This document shows positions 22,657 to 34,812 of a DNA stretch of 64,000 nt, one piece after another. Origin of the DNA: Cryptomeria japonica (lineage: Eukaryota > Streptophyta > Pinopsida > Cupressales > Cupressaceae). Under the pieces are notes generated by a model. That model saw only the letters and a list, made by a program, of their open reading frames with translations. It was not told the DNA's origin and did no database searches. A program made the position numbers and the translations under genes. The stretch is from contig NC_081413.1 in the NCBI RefSeq assembly GCF_030272615.1, positions 20,311,285-20,375,284 of the forward strand. The letters run 5' to 3'. Positions within the stretch are counted from its first letter, which is position 1. Every line of letters starts with the position of its first letter.

Positions 22657-24769
22657 ACTATGAAACTTTGACGTTGCGTATATCAAAGCCCACGACACCT
22701 ACGAATGAGACATATGAACCCACGAGGTCATGACATAGCCACTTACAAAAAAATATCTCAGTTTTGGTTCACTCAATTCCATTTTCCTATGGCATCACTT
22801 TTTTCCCTGCAACAAAAAGTGTAAAATGGATTAAATGAAAGGTGACAATATACCCTAACATTCAATGAAAGGGGCTAACATACCCTAACTTTCAATCTGG
22901 TCATCCTGGGCACAAACCGTCAGAAGGAGAACGTCCAAGTGGCTGGGTTTACTATAGCCATGCCCCTGTTTCACTCACCAACTTGCCCGGTCCTTCAGAG
23001 CCACACCGTAGCGACGCTTCCCCTTGAGTGCTCAAAGTATGCAAAACTATCAAACTTTGACGTTTCATATCTTTGAGCCCTTATAACTTGAAAACAAGCC
23101 GCCTGAACCCACAAAATTGTGTCACAACCATTTACAAAAACCTTTGACATTTTTGGCTCACTATTCCATTTTTCTATGGCATCACTTTTTCGCTTGCAAC
23201 AAAAAGTGTAAAATGCATTCAAGTAAAGGATACAATATACCCTAACTTTTGAAATGCAATTCTTGAGAACAAACCTTTGGTGTGAACGCATCCAAGTGTC
23301 TTGTTTTATGCTATACATGCCCTTGTTTGGCTCGCCAACTCGGCGATCCTTTTGAGCCACATTGTAGCGATAATTTCCCTTGAGTGCTCAAAGTGTGCAA
23401 AATTATCAAAGTTTGACATTGCATATCTTAGAGCCTGTGGAACCTACGAATGGGTCATCTGAAATCATGGGGTTGTGTCATGACCACATACAAAACGCTC
23501 TCTTTGTTTTGGCTCACTCAATTCCATTCTCCTAAGGCGTCACTTTTTCACCTGCAACAAAAAGTGTAAAATGCATTCAATGAAAGGCGATAATATACCC
23601 TAACTTTTGATAAAATCATCTTCGGTATGAACCATTAGCACGAGAGCATCTGGGTGGTTAGGTTTATGCTAGCCATTCCCTGGTTTCACTTGCCAACTTG
23701 CTCCATCCTTTCAAGCCACACCGTAGCGACGCTTTCCCCTGAGTGCTCAAAGTTTAAAAAACTGTCAAAGTTTGGCATTGCATATCTTGGAGACTTTGGC
23801 ACCTTTCAATGAGTCCTCTAAACCTATGAGTTCATGTCATGACCACTTAAAAAAACCTATCTCAATTTTGGATTACTCAATTATATTTTTCTATGCCACC
23901 ACTTTTTTGTTTGCAACAAAAAGTGTCAAATGCATTCAATGAAAGACGACAACATACCCTAACTTTTTATCCACTCATCTTGGGCATGAACAATCAACTC
24001 CAACTTCTATTGATGGCCAAGGTTATGGTATCCATGCCCCTATTTTTTTTGCCAAGTCACTTAATCATTGCAAGACACACCGTAGTGACCCTTTCCGTTG
24101 AGTGCTCAAAATGTGCAAAACTATCAAACTTTGATGTTTCATCTCTTGGAGCTCCTGACACATGTAAATGAGTCATCTGAACCTATAGGGTTGTGTCATG
24201 GTTGACTACAAAAACCTATCTCATTTTTCTATTACTCAATTCCATTTTCCTATGTCGCCTCTTTTTCGCTTGCAACAAAAAATTTCATACGCATTCATTG
24301 AAAGGTGACAACAAACCCTAACTTTCAGTCCACTCATCTTTGGCATGAACTGTCAGCTCAAACTTGTCTCAGTGGCTCCATTTATGCTAGCCATGCCCCT
24401 TTTTTTCTCATCAACTCAACCGATCCTTCCGAGACACACCCTAGTAACACTTTCCCTTGAGTGCTCATCAAAGTGCGAAAAACTATCAAACTTTGACGTT
24501 GCGTCTCTCGAAGCCTGTGACATGTGTGAATGAGTCCTTTGAATCTATCAGGATATGTCATGACCTCCTAAAATCACCTATCTTAATTTTGGATTACTCA
24601 ATTCCATTTGCCTATGCCGCCACTTTTTCGCTTGCAACAAAAAGTGTCAGATGCATTCAATGAAAGGCGACAAGATACCCTAAGTTTTGATCCGCTCATC
24701 CCGGGAACAAACCGCTAGCACAAGCGCATCCTAGTGGTATATTTTATGCTACTTATGCCCCTTTTTAGC
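22656..24769. repeat. Satellite array 1 (~360-bp monomers, about 6 copies)
   Basis: The core gcaacaaaaag recurs near 22808, 23194, 23552, 23912, 24271 and 24631. Spacings are 386, 358, 360, 359 and 360 bp. The 386-bp interval holds a short internal duplication (tgaaaggtgacaatatac and a second copy). Each monomer has three dyads: CACTTTTT...AAAAAGTG around the core, TTGAGTGCTCAA, and TCAAACTTTGA. No coding frame is shared across monomers, so I treat it as non-coding. The last monomer is cut at 24769 by the start of U2. Confidence 0.92.
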
Positions 24770-26838
24770 CTTTCCCCTTTCTAACCCTGTCAACTATTTG
24801 ACTCATAGAAACTAGCGCGTTGTGGAGACGTCCGCATGTCGCACTAGCATCTCACGAATCTACCAATTTGAATGTGGTCATTTGAGCATTACACCTATGC
24901 CTAGAAGATGCCTATAACACCTCTCCACAATCATTGACTTTCGTTTTCATCCCAACATGTTAATCTTTGCTTTTGAAGCTCATTTGGTCTGTGTAGTTGC
25001 CTCTCTAGCTCTCTCCCTAGAATGAAAGTGGATTCATGCTTGTTCATTGTCTCATTTCGAAGCTCTCTTTGACTATGTCCTTGGCTCTCACATATTGCTG
25101 CCATTGTCATTCTTTGAGGAAGACCGACTTCTTCTTCTTCATCATCCAACAGGCTTCTTGCTTTGCATGTGGAAGGGGAGTCTTCTTCTTCCTCTATCTT
25201 TTGTTATCTCCATAGAATATTCGTTGACATATTGTTGTTGTATCTTTTATCTATAATCTTAACTATCTTTTCATCTATCTATCTTGGTTATCCATGGAGG
25301 TGGAAACACCAAAGAGGGGGTCTAGCTGTGGCAGGCCTCTAAAAACACAACCACAACCTTTTCGTCCTTGTTCCTCTTGTGTGCAGGTTGCCGAGTAGCT
25401 TTGGGGAGATTTGTCAAGACTTCCAGCGTGGCTAGACTGTGAGACTACATTTCTTCCCTTTTTTCTTTTTATTATTTCAATAATAATCATATTTTGTTTT
25501 CATATCAATATTTGCTTAGTTTCTGTTAATTGGGCACATTTCCCATCACAGTTTGCTCTTTGTACGAACTCTGTGACTCTGTTCATACAGGATGTTGGTG
25601 CACCATGTTTTCATCTTAGAACCGCATGTGCGTCCTCAGATAGAGTGACTAGAGGGCCTCTGTGACTTTTTTATGGGAAGAACTACATCTAATGGTAATT
25701 CAATGAATATTTGTTGAAGGAATTTGGTAACAAATTTCTTAAATCACTTTGCGAGTGAAGCCATCCTGATGCACTAGAAATTGTTTAAAGGAGTAACACT
25801 CTATAGATTAGTGAATTTTGAACCTATTTAAGAAAATAATAATGCTAATAACAACCTGAAGCCTTGTAACAAATGCATAATTACAATAGTTGACTCTCTT
25901 AAAAACTATATAACATTTTAAAGAAATAAACAAATGTCTATGTTTCATATTTTGATTAACATATAAGCTCTTTAAAAAAATCCCTAATTTTTAATTTTTT
26001 TTTCAACTAGGAAGTTGAGGGTCCCTCATAGTTGAAAGGTTTAATCTACATAACAAAGTAACTTTGTGATAGTATAGAGCTAAGTCAAGCACATGCATTG
26101 AAAGAGTCGCCGCTGCTTTGACCGAAATAAATGGAGGTTAGAAAGAAATATCAGAAAGGGACCGAAATATTAAATGCACTCGGAGCTATATGGAATGCCA
26201 GCAACTTTCACGTTTACTTTTTAAAGGATTTTCTAATCGGCGTCTCATATATAGATTAACAGAGGAGTGGCCATGACTAAATCGTTGATGATCACAATTG
26301 TTGACCACTACTTTTTTTAACCATCTTTTGAGGTCAACTTTGTTTCTTTTCAATGCCGTGCAAGGCAGCGTTGGGAATAATAGCAAGTCAAGTGATAGTG
26401 AAGGTCTTCTGTTCAACTAAATTACACTGGCAAAGACATCTTGACTCTTCTCACACACACCCACTCTTCAGGTTTCAATTGGAGATTCCAGATGGACTAT
26501 TTAGTGACCTAATCAAATACAAGTTGAAAATTATATAGCCTCCTATATAAACTAAGGAAGCTCTTAAATCCTTGTGTGACACGGTGATTAAGAGCCATGG
26601 TAAAATCTATGAATAAATAACTGAATATTACAATTGTCTTGTCATCTCTACGAACAATTCATCTATTTAATATTTTCCTAATTTGACATTGATATATAAC
26701 TAACCATCAAGACTAATTCAAATGTTCATAAGTTCAACTAAACATCGACAACATTCATAAAATGACTACCATTTTCATCACAATGCTCTCATCCTCCCAC
26801 CACGTTCATTTGTGCAAGATAAAAGAAATCAAACCCCT

Positions 26839-27571
26839 ACAACCTACATGCATAAAAGAGAGGGAAACGGGTTTGGATTGGGGGTTTGCCTTTAGGTAAA
26901 ACCCCAGTTTTGAAATTAACCAAGTAATGAAAGAAAGTAATTGCAAGTAGCTATAAATGAAAGACTGAATTGTAAATCACCTCAAGGGAGGTTGTGATAG
27001 AAATGCTGATATAAATTCTTGTGTGGAATTGAATGTTGGAATCAATATCCTCTTCAATAGTTGAATCCTTGACTTGAATGCAACACCTAGCCTTGAAGGG
27101 AGACTTTAGAATGCTCAGTAATAGAAAAGAATGCTTGAAGGATCTAGAATGCTTGATCGCTTGTGCACCTTGAATCAATCTATCTTCGACCTATCCAACT
27201 TAAGAAAATGAGAGGATGAGTGCCCCTTAAATACATGTTAGTGGATTTGATTTTTGTCATAGGCTGACATCGGGGTATTTTCCCACCCAATGCACAACCA
27301 ACAATGCAACCATAGGAAGGGTCCTTCCCCAAAATAGGGTTAGGACAACGGTGCCACACCCCTATCCAAGGGGGGAGAGTGCCACCACACCCCTATCCTA
27401 CCCCTTCCTCCAGGGAAGAGTGTGGACGGGGTGATGAAGAGGCCAAGAAAGAAGCTGTTATGAGGGCTGAGCAATCTCCCCTCTCTAATTAGGCTAAAAG
27501 ATTCAATCTTGCGTGCATGAGGGCCCTAATGCAATCAAAAATTTGTAGTGTCACAAGTTTATGACACTACA
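26839..27571 (-). mobile_element. 3' LTR (partial) of gypsy-like element, unit U2
   Basis: Paralogue of 19400-20134. It starts TGTAGTGTCATAAAC on the minus strand at 27571, with the polypurine tract at 27572-27587. It is the downstream LTR of the composite element that begins near 37217. Orientation is clear; the inner end is uncertain. Confidence 0.6.
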
Positions 27572-28827
27572 TTTAGCCCCCACTTTAGCAGGAGTATAAG
27601 CGTACACCAATGCTAGCGGTAAAGTTTAAGGAAACAAGATTGAAAAACTTTTACCACGTCAAGGAGGGAAGATGTACCAAGCCTCTAGTGGACTTAGGAT
27701 GTTACGACTTTGATTGACAAAGTAAAAGGGAATATCAAGAAGGGGATAACCATGACTGCAAGTAGAAAAGTTCACTCCACTATGAATCATGAAAGCAAGG
27801 ATACCAAAGATTAGAAAGAAAAACAAAGTTCACTAATTAATTCTAAGTATCACACTAAGGAATATATGAGCAGAGTGTATGCCCCCACATTAAAGCGATC
27901 GTGCGTGCCTTATCGGGAATGATTTCTTTAAGTTGGGATACACCCAAGAGAGAGAGAAGGAGGGAGCACATTATCGCAAGGATTTAGCCCCCAATCAAGG
28001 AATAAACTCAAGGATAATGAACACAAAACATGAGGTATTGTCACTTTCCTCGGGGTTAGTGTGCTGTATGATAGCTCATTTATATCATGTATGTCTATGC
28101 ATATAATAATCGTCATTCCCCAAAGAAGGACACTACCTTAGAAGAAAGGGAAGAGAGGATATCTTTTGAGTCAACTTGAAAGAGACAAAGAAAAGATCTC
28201 AATGCTTTGCATCGTTTCCAAGTAGACATTAAGGGAACAATAGAAGAACATGGATACATAAATAAGAATGGTTACAATAGAGAAAGAAAGGACAGGGGGA
28301 ATATTTGTAGTGCCAATATTGCTAATCTAGCACAACATCTGCCACCCAATCTTGTTGATCACTATTTTAGGAAGGCGAGAAACATGCCAGAGGAACGACA
28401 TCGTGCACAACAGATGGAGCTAGATCACAAGATCCAAATAAGGACTATGCTCAAGTGGTAAGTCACTTTGTTTGATTCTAGGAGCTAGGACTAGGGTTTG
28501 TGAAAATTCATCTGATAAATGCTTGTCCACATCAACATACTCCTACTCACTATCAGAAGTATTAGGATTTGTATTTCCATTATAAATAAAATTTTCACCC
28601 ATTTCTTCATCAAAGTGTAGAGAAAGAGGAGCTAGAACACAAATAGGTGTAAAACCATCACATGGTTTGTGCTACTTATGATTAGGAGATGTAGGTTGAA
28701 CATCTTTCTTAGGAGAAAAGGGAATCAAGTCAGCTGATGGAGTCTAAGGAGATTGAGTATTTTGAGGGATAGCTTCACGAGATCAAACACCGCATCTTTG
28801 TTGGCATTCTCTCGCACAACGATTCCG

Positions 28828-29745
28828 TCAAGTCTTATTGGAATACTGAGGAGGAGGAGGAACACTTGAAAAAGTAGGAATGTTTCTCTCCTTGAAAGTG
28901 GAAGGTTGAGGTTGAGGTTTTTTTGGTTTCACAATGGGAGAAGCAATCCTCACCTCTTGATAAGAGGAAGGAGGTGGAACAAAGCCATAGAAAGGAGGAA
29001 TATTAGGTGTAGGAAGGAGACCAAGTCCATCAAAAGGAGGAGGTATAGGTCTAACCTTAGGAAGAATATTGTTGTTCTCCTTAAGAGAAGGTAAAGTCAC
29101 ATCCATAGGTATAGGTGGACAATCTTCCTTAGGAGGGAGATTAGTTCTATCTGTGAGGGGAAGAACCTTATCTTGAAGAGTAATAGGAATGTCAAGTGTT
29201 GGGGATCTAGGTTGACTTAAGGATAAAATCATATCGTTCTTCCATTTTTGATAAGGTTGAAAAAGAGCATCCCTCCTTGATGGAAGAGATTGAAATTGTT
29301 CAGGCCAAAAGAAATCAATAGGAATAGCGAGGCTTCTTTCAGATGGATGAAATAAGCTATGGTTCATGATTATGATTTCTCCATTGTGAGGAAATTTTAG
29401 AAACTTGTGGATTGGAGAAGCAATATCCTTCATGTAAGATAGCCAAGGACAACCCATCTTCAAACAGAACTTCTCAGAAGAAGGTATGGTAACAAAGTCA
29501 ACATCTATGTATTTAGTATAAACTTCAACATGAAGGGTAATAGAGCCAATGGTAGGACAAGATAAGCAATCAAATAACTTCACAACCACATTAGAAACAT
29601 CATATATAGTGGTTTATGCAATCGTAAAGTGAAAAGATACTCTTCAGTTATGACATTAACCATGCAAGAGGGATCAATTAGGGCACCACGACAAGGGATA
29701 TCCTTAACCTTCACAATTATGTATAAAGGGCCAACGGGTGCTCTA
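28828..29745 (-). pseudogene. Gypsy-like gag-pro remnant (protease and proline-rich tail), U2
   Basis: Same content as 21297-22307. A protease-like segment lies near 29600-29740, a frame change near 29589, and a 253-residue frame runs to 28828 with a proline-rich end (FSSVPPPPQYSNKT). Here the T7 run is intact, so this copy shows the earlier reading of the tail. The 5' edge is cut by the Copia fragment at 29745. A second copy of its first 300 bp occurs beyond that fragment at 32515-32827. Confidence 0.65.
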
Positions 29746-30537
29746 ATACATAAAAGAAATCTTGAAGAAATTTGGAATGGAGGATTAAAAACTAGTAAGT
29801 ACTCCTATGACTACCAACTGTAAGCTATCAAAGAATGATGAATCTGGATCTGTTGATGAGACACTTTACCGATCCATGATTGGAAAGTTACAATATTTTG
29901 TGCACAGTAGACTGGATATAGCACATGCAGTAGGTATTGTTGCAAGATTCTCTGCAAATCCCAAAGAAACCCATATGACAACAATCAAGACAATTTTCAG
30001 ATACCTGAGAGGCAGTGGAGATTATGGCTTAGTATATGAAAAGAGAAATGATTTTGATTTAAAAGTTTATACTGATGTTGATTGGGTAGGCAACATTGAT
30101 GATAGGAAAAGCACAAGTGGAGGAGCTTTCTTTTCAGGAGAAAGACTAGTGAGTTGGCTTAGCAAGAAACAAGGATGTATTTCATATCAACCATAGAAGC
30201 TGAATATGTTGCTGCAGCATTGAATTGCACTAATATAGGATGGATAAAACAACTGTTGGAAGGTATAAATGAAAAGGTTACTGAGCTAGTAACTATATTC
30301 TATGATAATACGAGTGCCATTAACATTTCAAAGAATTCGGTAATGCACTCTAAGACAAAACATATTTCTATCAAGTATCATTATCTCAGAGAAGAAGTTC
30401 AAGAAATGAAAGTTGTGCTGGAATATGTTGGCACAAAGGAGCAAATTGCAGAGATCTTCACAAAGCCACTACCAAGAGACACTTTTGAGTATCTCCGAAG
30501 CAAGTTGGGGGTCCTACCCCTATCTTCTACTCATTGA
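29746..30537 (+). pseudogene. Copia RT C-terminus and RNase H, U2
   Basis: The plus strand encodes the last part of a Copia polyprotein. The RT end (KKFGMED, with a TAA stop where U1 has TCA) is followed by LYRSMIGKLQYF. RNase H blocks are [27 protein letters not shown] and FYDNTSA, then KPLPRDTFEYLRSKLGV to a stop at 30537. The catalytic Asp, Glu and Asp positions are visible. A one-base shift near 30185 separates two frames (29807-30196 and 30175-30537). The upstream polyprotein is missing, because sequence before 29746 is the gypsy-like element. It is followed by its own non-coding tail, PPT and LTR. Confidence 0.85.
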
Positions 30538-30999
30538 CAGAGTTCGGTGAAAGCATCAACTCGATGAATCTACAGAATATTATGTGTGGATTGATGCTGA
30601 TTTATGCACTTTAGGAAGTTTTCTGAAGGTGTGCAGGAACGTGAACAGGATACAGGAAATAGTATTGAAGGAAAGATTTCTCTGATCAAGTATTAGATGT
30701 TACATTTGCATATGTGACTCAGCAAAAGCAAGCACTTCATAGCAGAAGAGTTCATGATTTAGTTCTTTTACTTTTTGCCATTGTTGTCAAAGGGGGAGAA
30801 GACTAAATGGTAAAGCCCTAAAAGAAGAAGATAATAGAATACTAATGACAGGGAGAGAAGATTACTAAAAAAGGGAGAAGACTTCAGAAGAAGAAAACAG
30901 CTCAAGGATAACAAGAGTAGTCTCCACAACAATCTGAATCCGAATCAATTTGAATATCTTGTTGGTATTACCATTTAAAAGTTGGTATTGCCATCAATG
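30538..30999 (+). other. Copia 3' untranslated tail with an extra purine tract
   Basis: Non-coding sequence between the end of the RNase H frame and the PPT. At about 30786-30804 a purine-rich tcaaagggggagaaga run looks like a second, upstream polypurine tract. Confidence 0.5.
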
Positions 31000-31013
31000 C
31001 CAAAGGGAGAGAT
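31000..31013 (+). other. Polypurine tract of truncated Copia element
   Basis: The run ccaaagggagagat is directly followed by TGTTGGCATTTC, the LTR start. Confidence 0.75.
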
Positions 31014-32498
31014 TGTTGGCATTTCAATAGAAGGAGATTGTTGATATCCATTAAGGATATTGAGAAGGTTGTTGAAGATTATTGATATAATTGAAGAAGG
31101 ATGATAACTATCTTTATAACATTATTTTGTCATTGATGTCATGAAATTGATATTTTGATTTAGTATGATGTTGCCATATCTTGAGAAGATTGATTTGAAG
31201 ACAATTAAGATGTCGATAAAAGTCATAGAAAGAATGTGATGAATAAGGGGAGAAATAAGTTATTCAATGGGCAACTATTACCGAGTTAGACAATGATGAG
31301 ATCATGATGTTTAGATTGTTTTGATATCCTACATATGTTGTTGATTGTAAGGTTAATACTATACTATGTCACCGAGCAAAGAACCTAGTCAGTAAACCCT
31401 AAGGAACCTAGTCGATAAACCCTAAGGTTATCGATATTGATTAATGAAGGCGAAATGTCTACCGAGTGAAGTCTAGTATTTACCGAGTGGCAACCGAGTT
31501 ATGACAGAATGCATTAGATGAATAAAAATGTTATTTAATGAAGGAAGCTGATTAGCTGGAGTTGATTAAATGATTGTTATGTTGTGCAAGAAGTTTGTTA
31601 AGGATCTACGACTTTGAAAATTCAGGAGCTAGATCTACAGCACAGATTGAACCGCTTAACCTAGCACAAGTTCCAAGAATGGAATGCAAGCTGCTAGGCG
31701 AAGTAAAACATTTTTCAGATCGAAGGATACATTGAACCTAGTCAAGATTGAAGATATGATGGCTATGATTGATCATGGGAAATGTGATGAAGGAGATTCA
31801 ACGGTTAGCAAATTGTTTATAAATAAGAAATTATTGATGAACAATGCAAGCGGGCAAGTGTAAGCACAGGGATGCTACATAGTGATTATCGAGCACAGAA
31901 GCTTGAAGACCTGTTTGAATAACAGAGTAGGGAGCTCAGAAGAGGGACAAGATAAGTCCTGTGACTAGACAGTGCTGAGCAAATAAGAATCTGCTTTAGC
32001 ATTTTAGATGTGAAGTTGCAGATATATTTTTATTATAGTTATTTTGTAAAGTGACAGAAAATCTCTTAACCGAGTGGACCTAACAGTCTTATATGTAAAT
32101 CCTCTAGCAAGGTAACATTCTATTTGAGTGTTTGAAATCCTTTGACAAGGTCACTTCTAACAAAGTGAAGATCCCAACAGATCTGAGGGAAATCCCTTAA
32201 CCGGGTCACATCTAGCAATGTCTTTGTAATCTTTAACAGGATTTGGTTTTAAATGAGCATACTCTAGAAGAGTATATTTCTTAGTGGGTCCAAAATCCCA
32301 TAGTGGTTTTTCCCTATTTGGGTTTCCACATTAAATCTGGTGTTATATGTGTTATGATGATTATGTGTTTATGAGTTAGCATGTTTAGCAATTTTTGGTT
32401 ATATTGCTGAAGTATAAGTTACCGAGGTTGAATCTGTTGAATTTATGGAAGATTAAGTTTGTATGATCCACCCCCCTCCCTCTCATCTTGTTAGCTAT
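31014..32498 (+). mobile_element. Copia LTR followed by PBS-like site
   Basis: The LTR starts TGTTGGCATTTC after the PPT. It has a TATA-like tttataaataag near 31817 and, near its end, the agtggtttttcc...gggtttccac motif (32302-32330), also present in the Copia element at 47355-56473. It ends around 32498. The next bases, ttggcatcagaac (32501-32513), resemble a decayed initiator-Met primer-binding site. An LTR with both a coding 3' end before it and a PBS after it suggests a tandem or circular arrangement rather than a plain 3' LTR. Confidence 0.65.
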
Positions 32499-32514
32499 TG
32501 GCATCAGAACTTTA

Positions 32515-32827
32515 CAAGATAGCCAAGGATAACCCAACTTCACACGGAACTGCTCAGAAGAAGGTATGGTAACAAAGTCAACATCCATGTATTTAGTATA
32601 AACTTCAACATGAAGGGTAAGAGAGCCAATGGTAGGACAAGATAAGCAATCCAATAACTTCACAACCACAATAGAAACATCATATATAGTGGTTTATGCA
32701 ATTGTAAAGTGAAAAGATACTCTTCAGTTATGGCATTAACCATGCAAGAGGGATCAATAGGGGCACCACGACAAGGGATATCCTTAACCTTCACAATTAT
32801 GTATAAAGGGCCAACGGGTGCTCTAAT
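32515..32827 (-). pseudogene. Third copy of the gypsy-like protease segment
   Basis: This matches 29445-29745 and 22005-22307 but continues past the point where those are cut, into the gag gene upstream (ctctaatggtctcac). It is therefore the original continuation of the gag-pro element on the far side of the Copia fragment. The reading frame has the same shift as the other copies. Confidence 0.75.
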
Positions 32828-32872
32828 GGTCTCACTAGGGTCAAATGTATTACAAGAATCCTTAGGAGTATC

Positions 32873-34812
32873 CTATGTTTCTACCATATTAACCAAGTTT
32901 GGAGCCATAGAAGTGAATTCTTCAGAAGAGAGAGAATTAGGCAAAATCTCAATAACGTTAGAGGTATGAGAAGGCAAGAGATCAATGAAAATATTAAGAT
33001 TTTGATTAGGAGGAGCTACTGATTTATTCCCTTTATCATTCACACCTGCCAAAGATATAGTATTATTATCAATCACGTCTTGAATCTTATTTTTCAATGC
33101 AAAATATTTCTCAGTATCATGACCAGTCTGACAATGGAATTGGAAAAAAGAATTGTTATCAAAATAAGGGGATGCAAGTTTAGAAGGATAAATTTGTTTT
33201 ATAGGATGAAGTTTGATAACATTTTTGTGCAACAATTGAGACATAATACTATGTGAAGATTCATTCAAACAAGTAAACTATCTTTCTCTTTGGAAAAATT
33301 TAGAAATAGAAGGCACGCCTGTTGTAGCATTCACATTGTTGTTGTTGATTATATCATTGAACTTGATGAAGATTTTTGTTGGTTTGAACTTCCCAAATGG
33401 TTGTTGAACACTCTCCCCCTTATCACTCGAAGCCATAGGAGTAGATTTCTCAGTTTGACTCACGACCAGTTGATAATTGTGGAGTGTTGCGCACAATTGT
33501 GTGAAGGAAGTAAACTTGAAGACAAAATTTTTTTTCCCTGATATCTTTTTGTAAATTAGAAATGAAAATTCTTTGAATATCATTATCAAGTACATAAAAT
33601 GAAATTTGAGGACACAAATTCTTATATCTACCTTTGAAATTGGTCACTTTTTCTTTAACACCTTGTTTGCAATGCATTAAATCAATCAAAGTGATTTTAG
33701 GACCAATGTTATTTTTAAATTGTTGGATGAAAGCATTTGCCAATTGTTTAAAAGAAGTGAGAGAATAAGAAGGAAAAGAGCAATACCATTGCAAAGCCTT
33801 ATCTCTTAGGGTTCTTGTAAACAATTTTGCAAGCAGTCTTTGATCATAAGCAAAATTAATACACAAGGTTTGAAATGTTTTGACATGCGTCAGAGGATCA
33901 CCTTTTCCATTATAGAGTTTTAATTGAGGGATCTCAACATGTTTAGGTGGCATGACTTTAACAATATGAAGAGAGAGTGGGCTCACAACATCAAAGATGG
34001 GCACACTGAACTTGGATTGACTCATAGAAGCAATTTGTTGTTGTAAGGAAGACATGCTTTGAGCAAGGTTGTTAATTGTCATTTCGGTGGAAGAATTGAT
34101 GTTAGACATAGTTGATTGAGAAGGTGGTTTGATGTTATTTAAAGAAGGCATGGATTGAGAATAAGGTGGTGGGACATTATGAGAAGTAGGCATAGGTGAT
34201 GATAGGGTAGGACAAGGGACACTCAAAGGAGGAATAAAGTTGTTGAAGGAATTTCCCCCTTGTGTCACACTAATTGGTTGAGGAATAATAGGAACACTCA
34301 TGGAAGACATAGGTAAAGATGGAGGATTAAATGAAGAAGAGGGATTGCCCCCATGTCCAATGTTTGTAGGAATGATATTTTGAGTTGAAGTAGCCATGAT
34401 GTTGGATGTAAAAGTAGGAATACTAGTCATAAGAGTAGTCAAAGGAATATAAGGATTGGCTTGTGTTGCAGGTTGTGAATAACCTAGGGTTTCAGAACAA
34501 CTGTTGATAGGCATGAAATTAGAATCAACAATGTGTGCAATGCCACACAATATATCAATTCCATTATTATCACTTTTAATCATTCTCTTAAGGCCTTCAA
34601 TTAATGGGATAGCTTCATTATTAGGGTATTCTTGGGAAATCCATTCTCAAAAGTTATCGAATTGATTGTCCAATGTGGAAAGTTGATCTAAAGAAACCCT
34701 AGTTAAAGCTTCTTCTTCATCATGGGAATCATCAATGGGGTGAATAGGCACATGATTAGGATGGGAAGAATTAGCATGATCCTTATTAAAGAAGTCAGCC
34801 AAATTAGGATCC
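32873..34812 (-). pseudogene. Ty3/gypsy-like gag, broken
   Basis: Starts MDPNLADFFNKDHAN at 34812. A TGA at 34647-34649 interrupts the frame, which then continues from 34583 through a Ser/Pro/Met-rich region to a retrotransposon gag core. Core blocks are MPPKHVEIPQLKLYNGKGDP, LTHVKTFQTLC, ALQWYCSFP and FKQLANAFIQQF. A shift near 33575 moves the frame to 33595-33278. The next frame (33268-32873) holds a zinc-knuckle-like CQTGHDTEKYFALKNKIQ block. The order gag core, knuckle, protease matches plant Tat/Athila-type Ty3/gypsy elements. Without RT or integrase it could only have moved with help from another element. Confidence 0.8.

Larger units (their letters stand above)
17333..24769. repeat. 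Tandem duplicated unit U1
   Basis: 17333-22656 matches 24774-30093 almost base for base (offset 7441 falling to 7437). 22656-24769 matches 37516-39633. U1 is therefore U2 with about 7.4 kb removed. The internal junction, tgggtaggcaaaactatg, shares gcaa with both flanks. It contains a truncated gypsy-like LTR, protease-region remnants, a Copia fragment and satellite array 1. From 17333 to 19399 I see no credible gene. Confidence 0.9.

Noticed and set aside
23893-24663. Short open frames within satellite monomers
   Set aside because: Frames differ from monomer to monomer and none is shared across the arrays.
22656-24769. Possible CRISPR-like array because of regular spacing
   Set aside because: The whole 360-bp unit repeats, with no short repeat and unique spacer pattern, and the DNA is plant nuclear.
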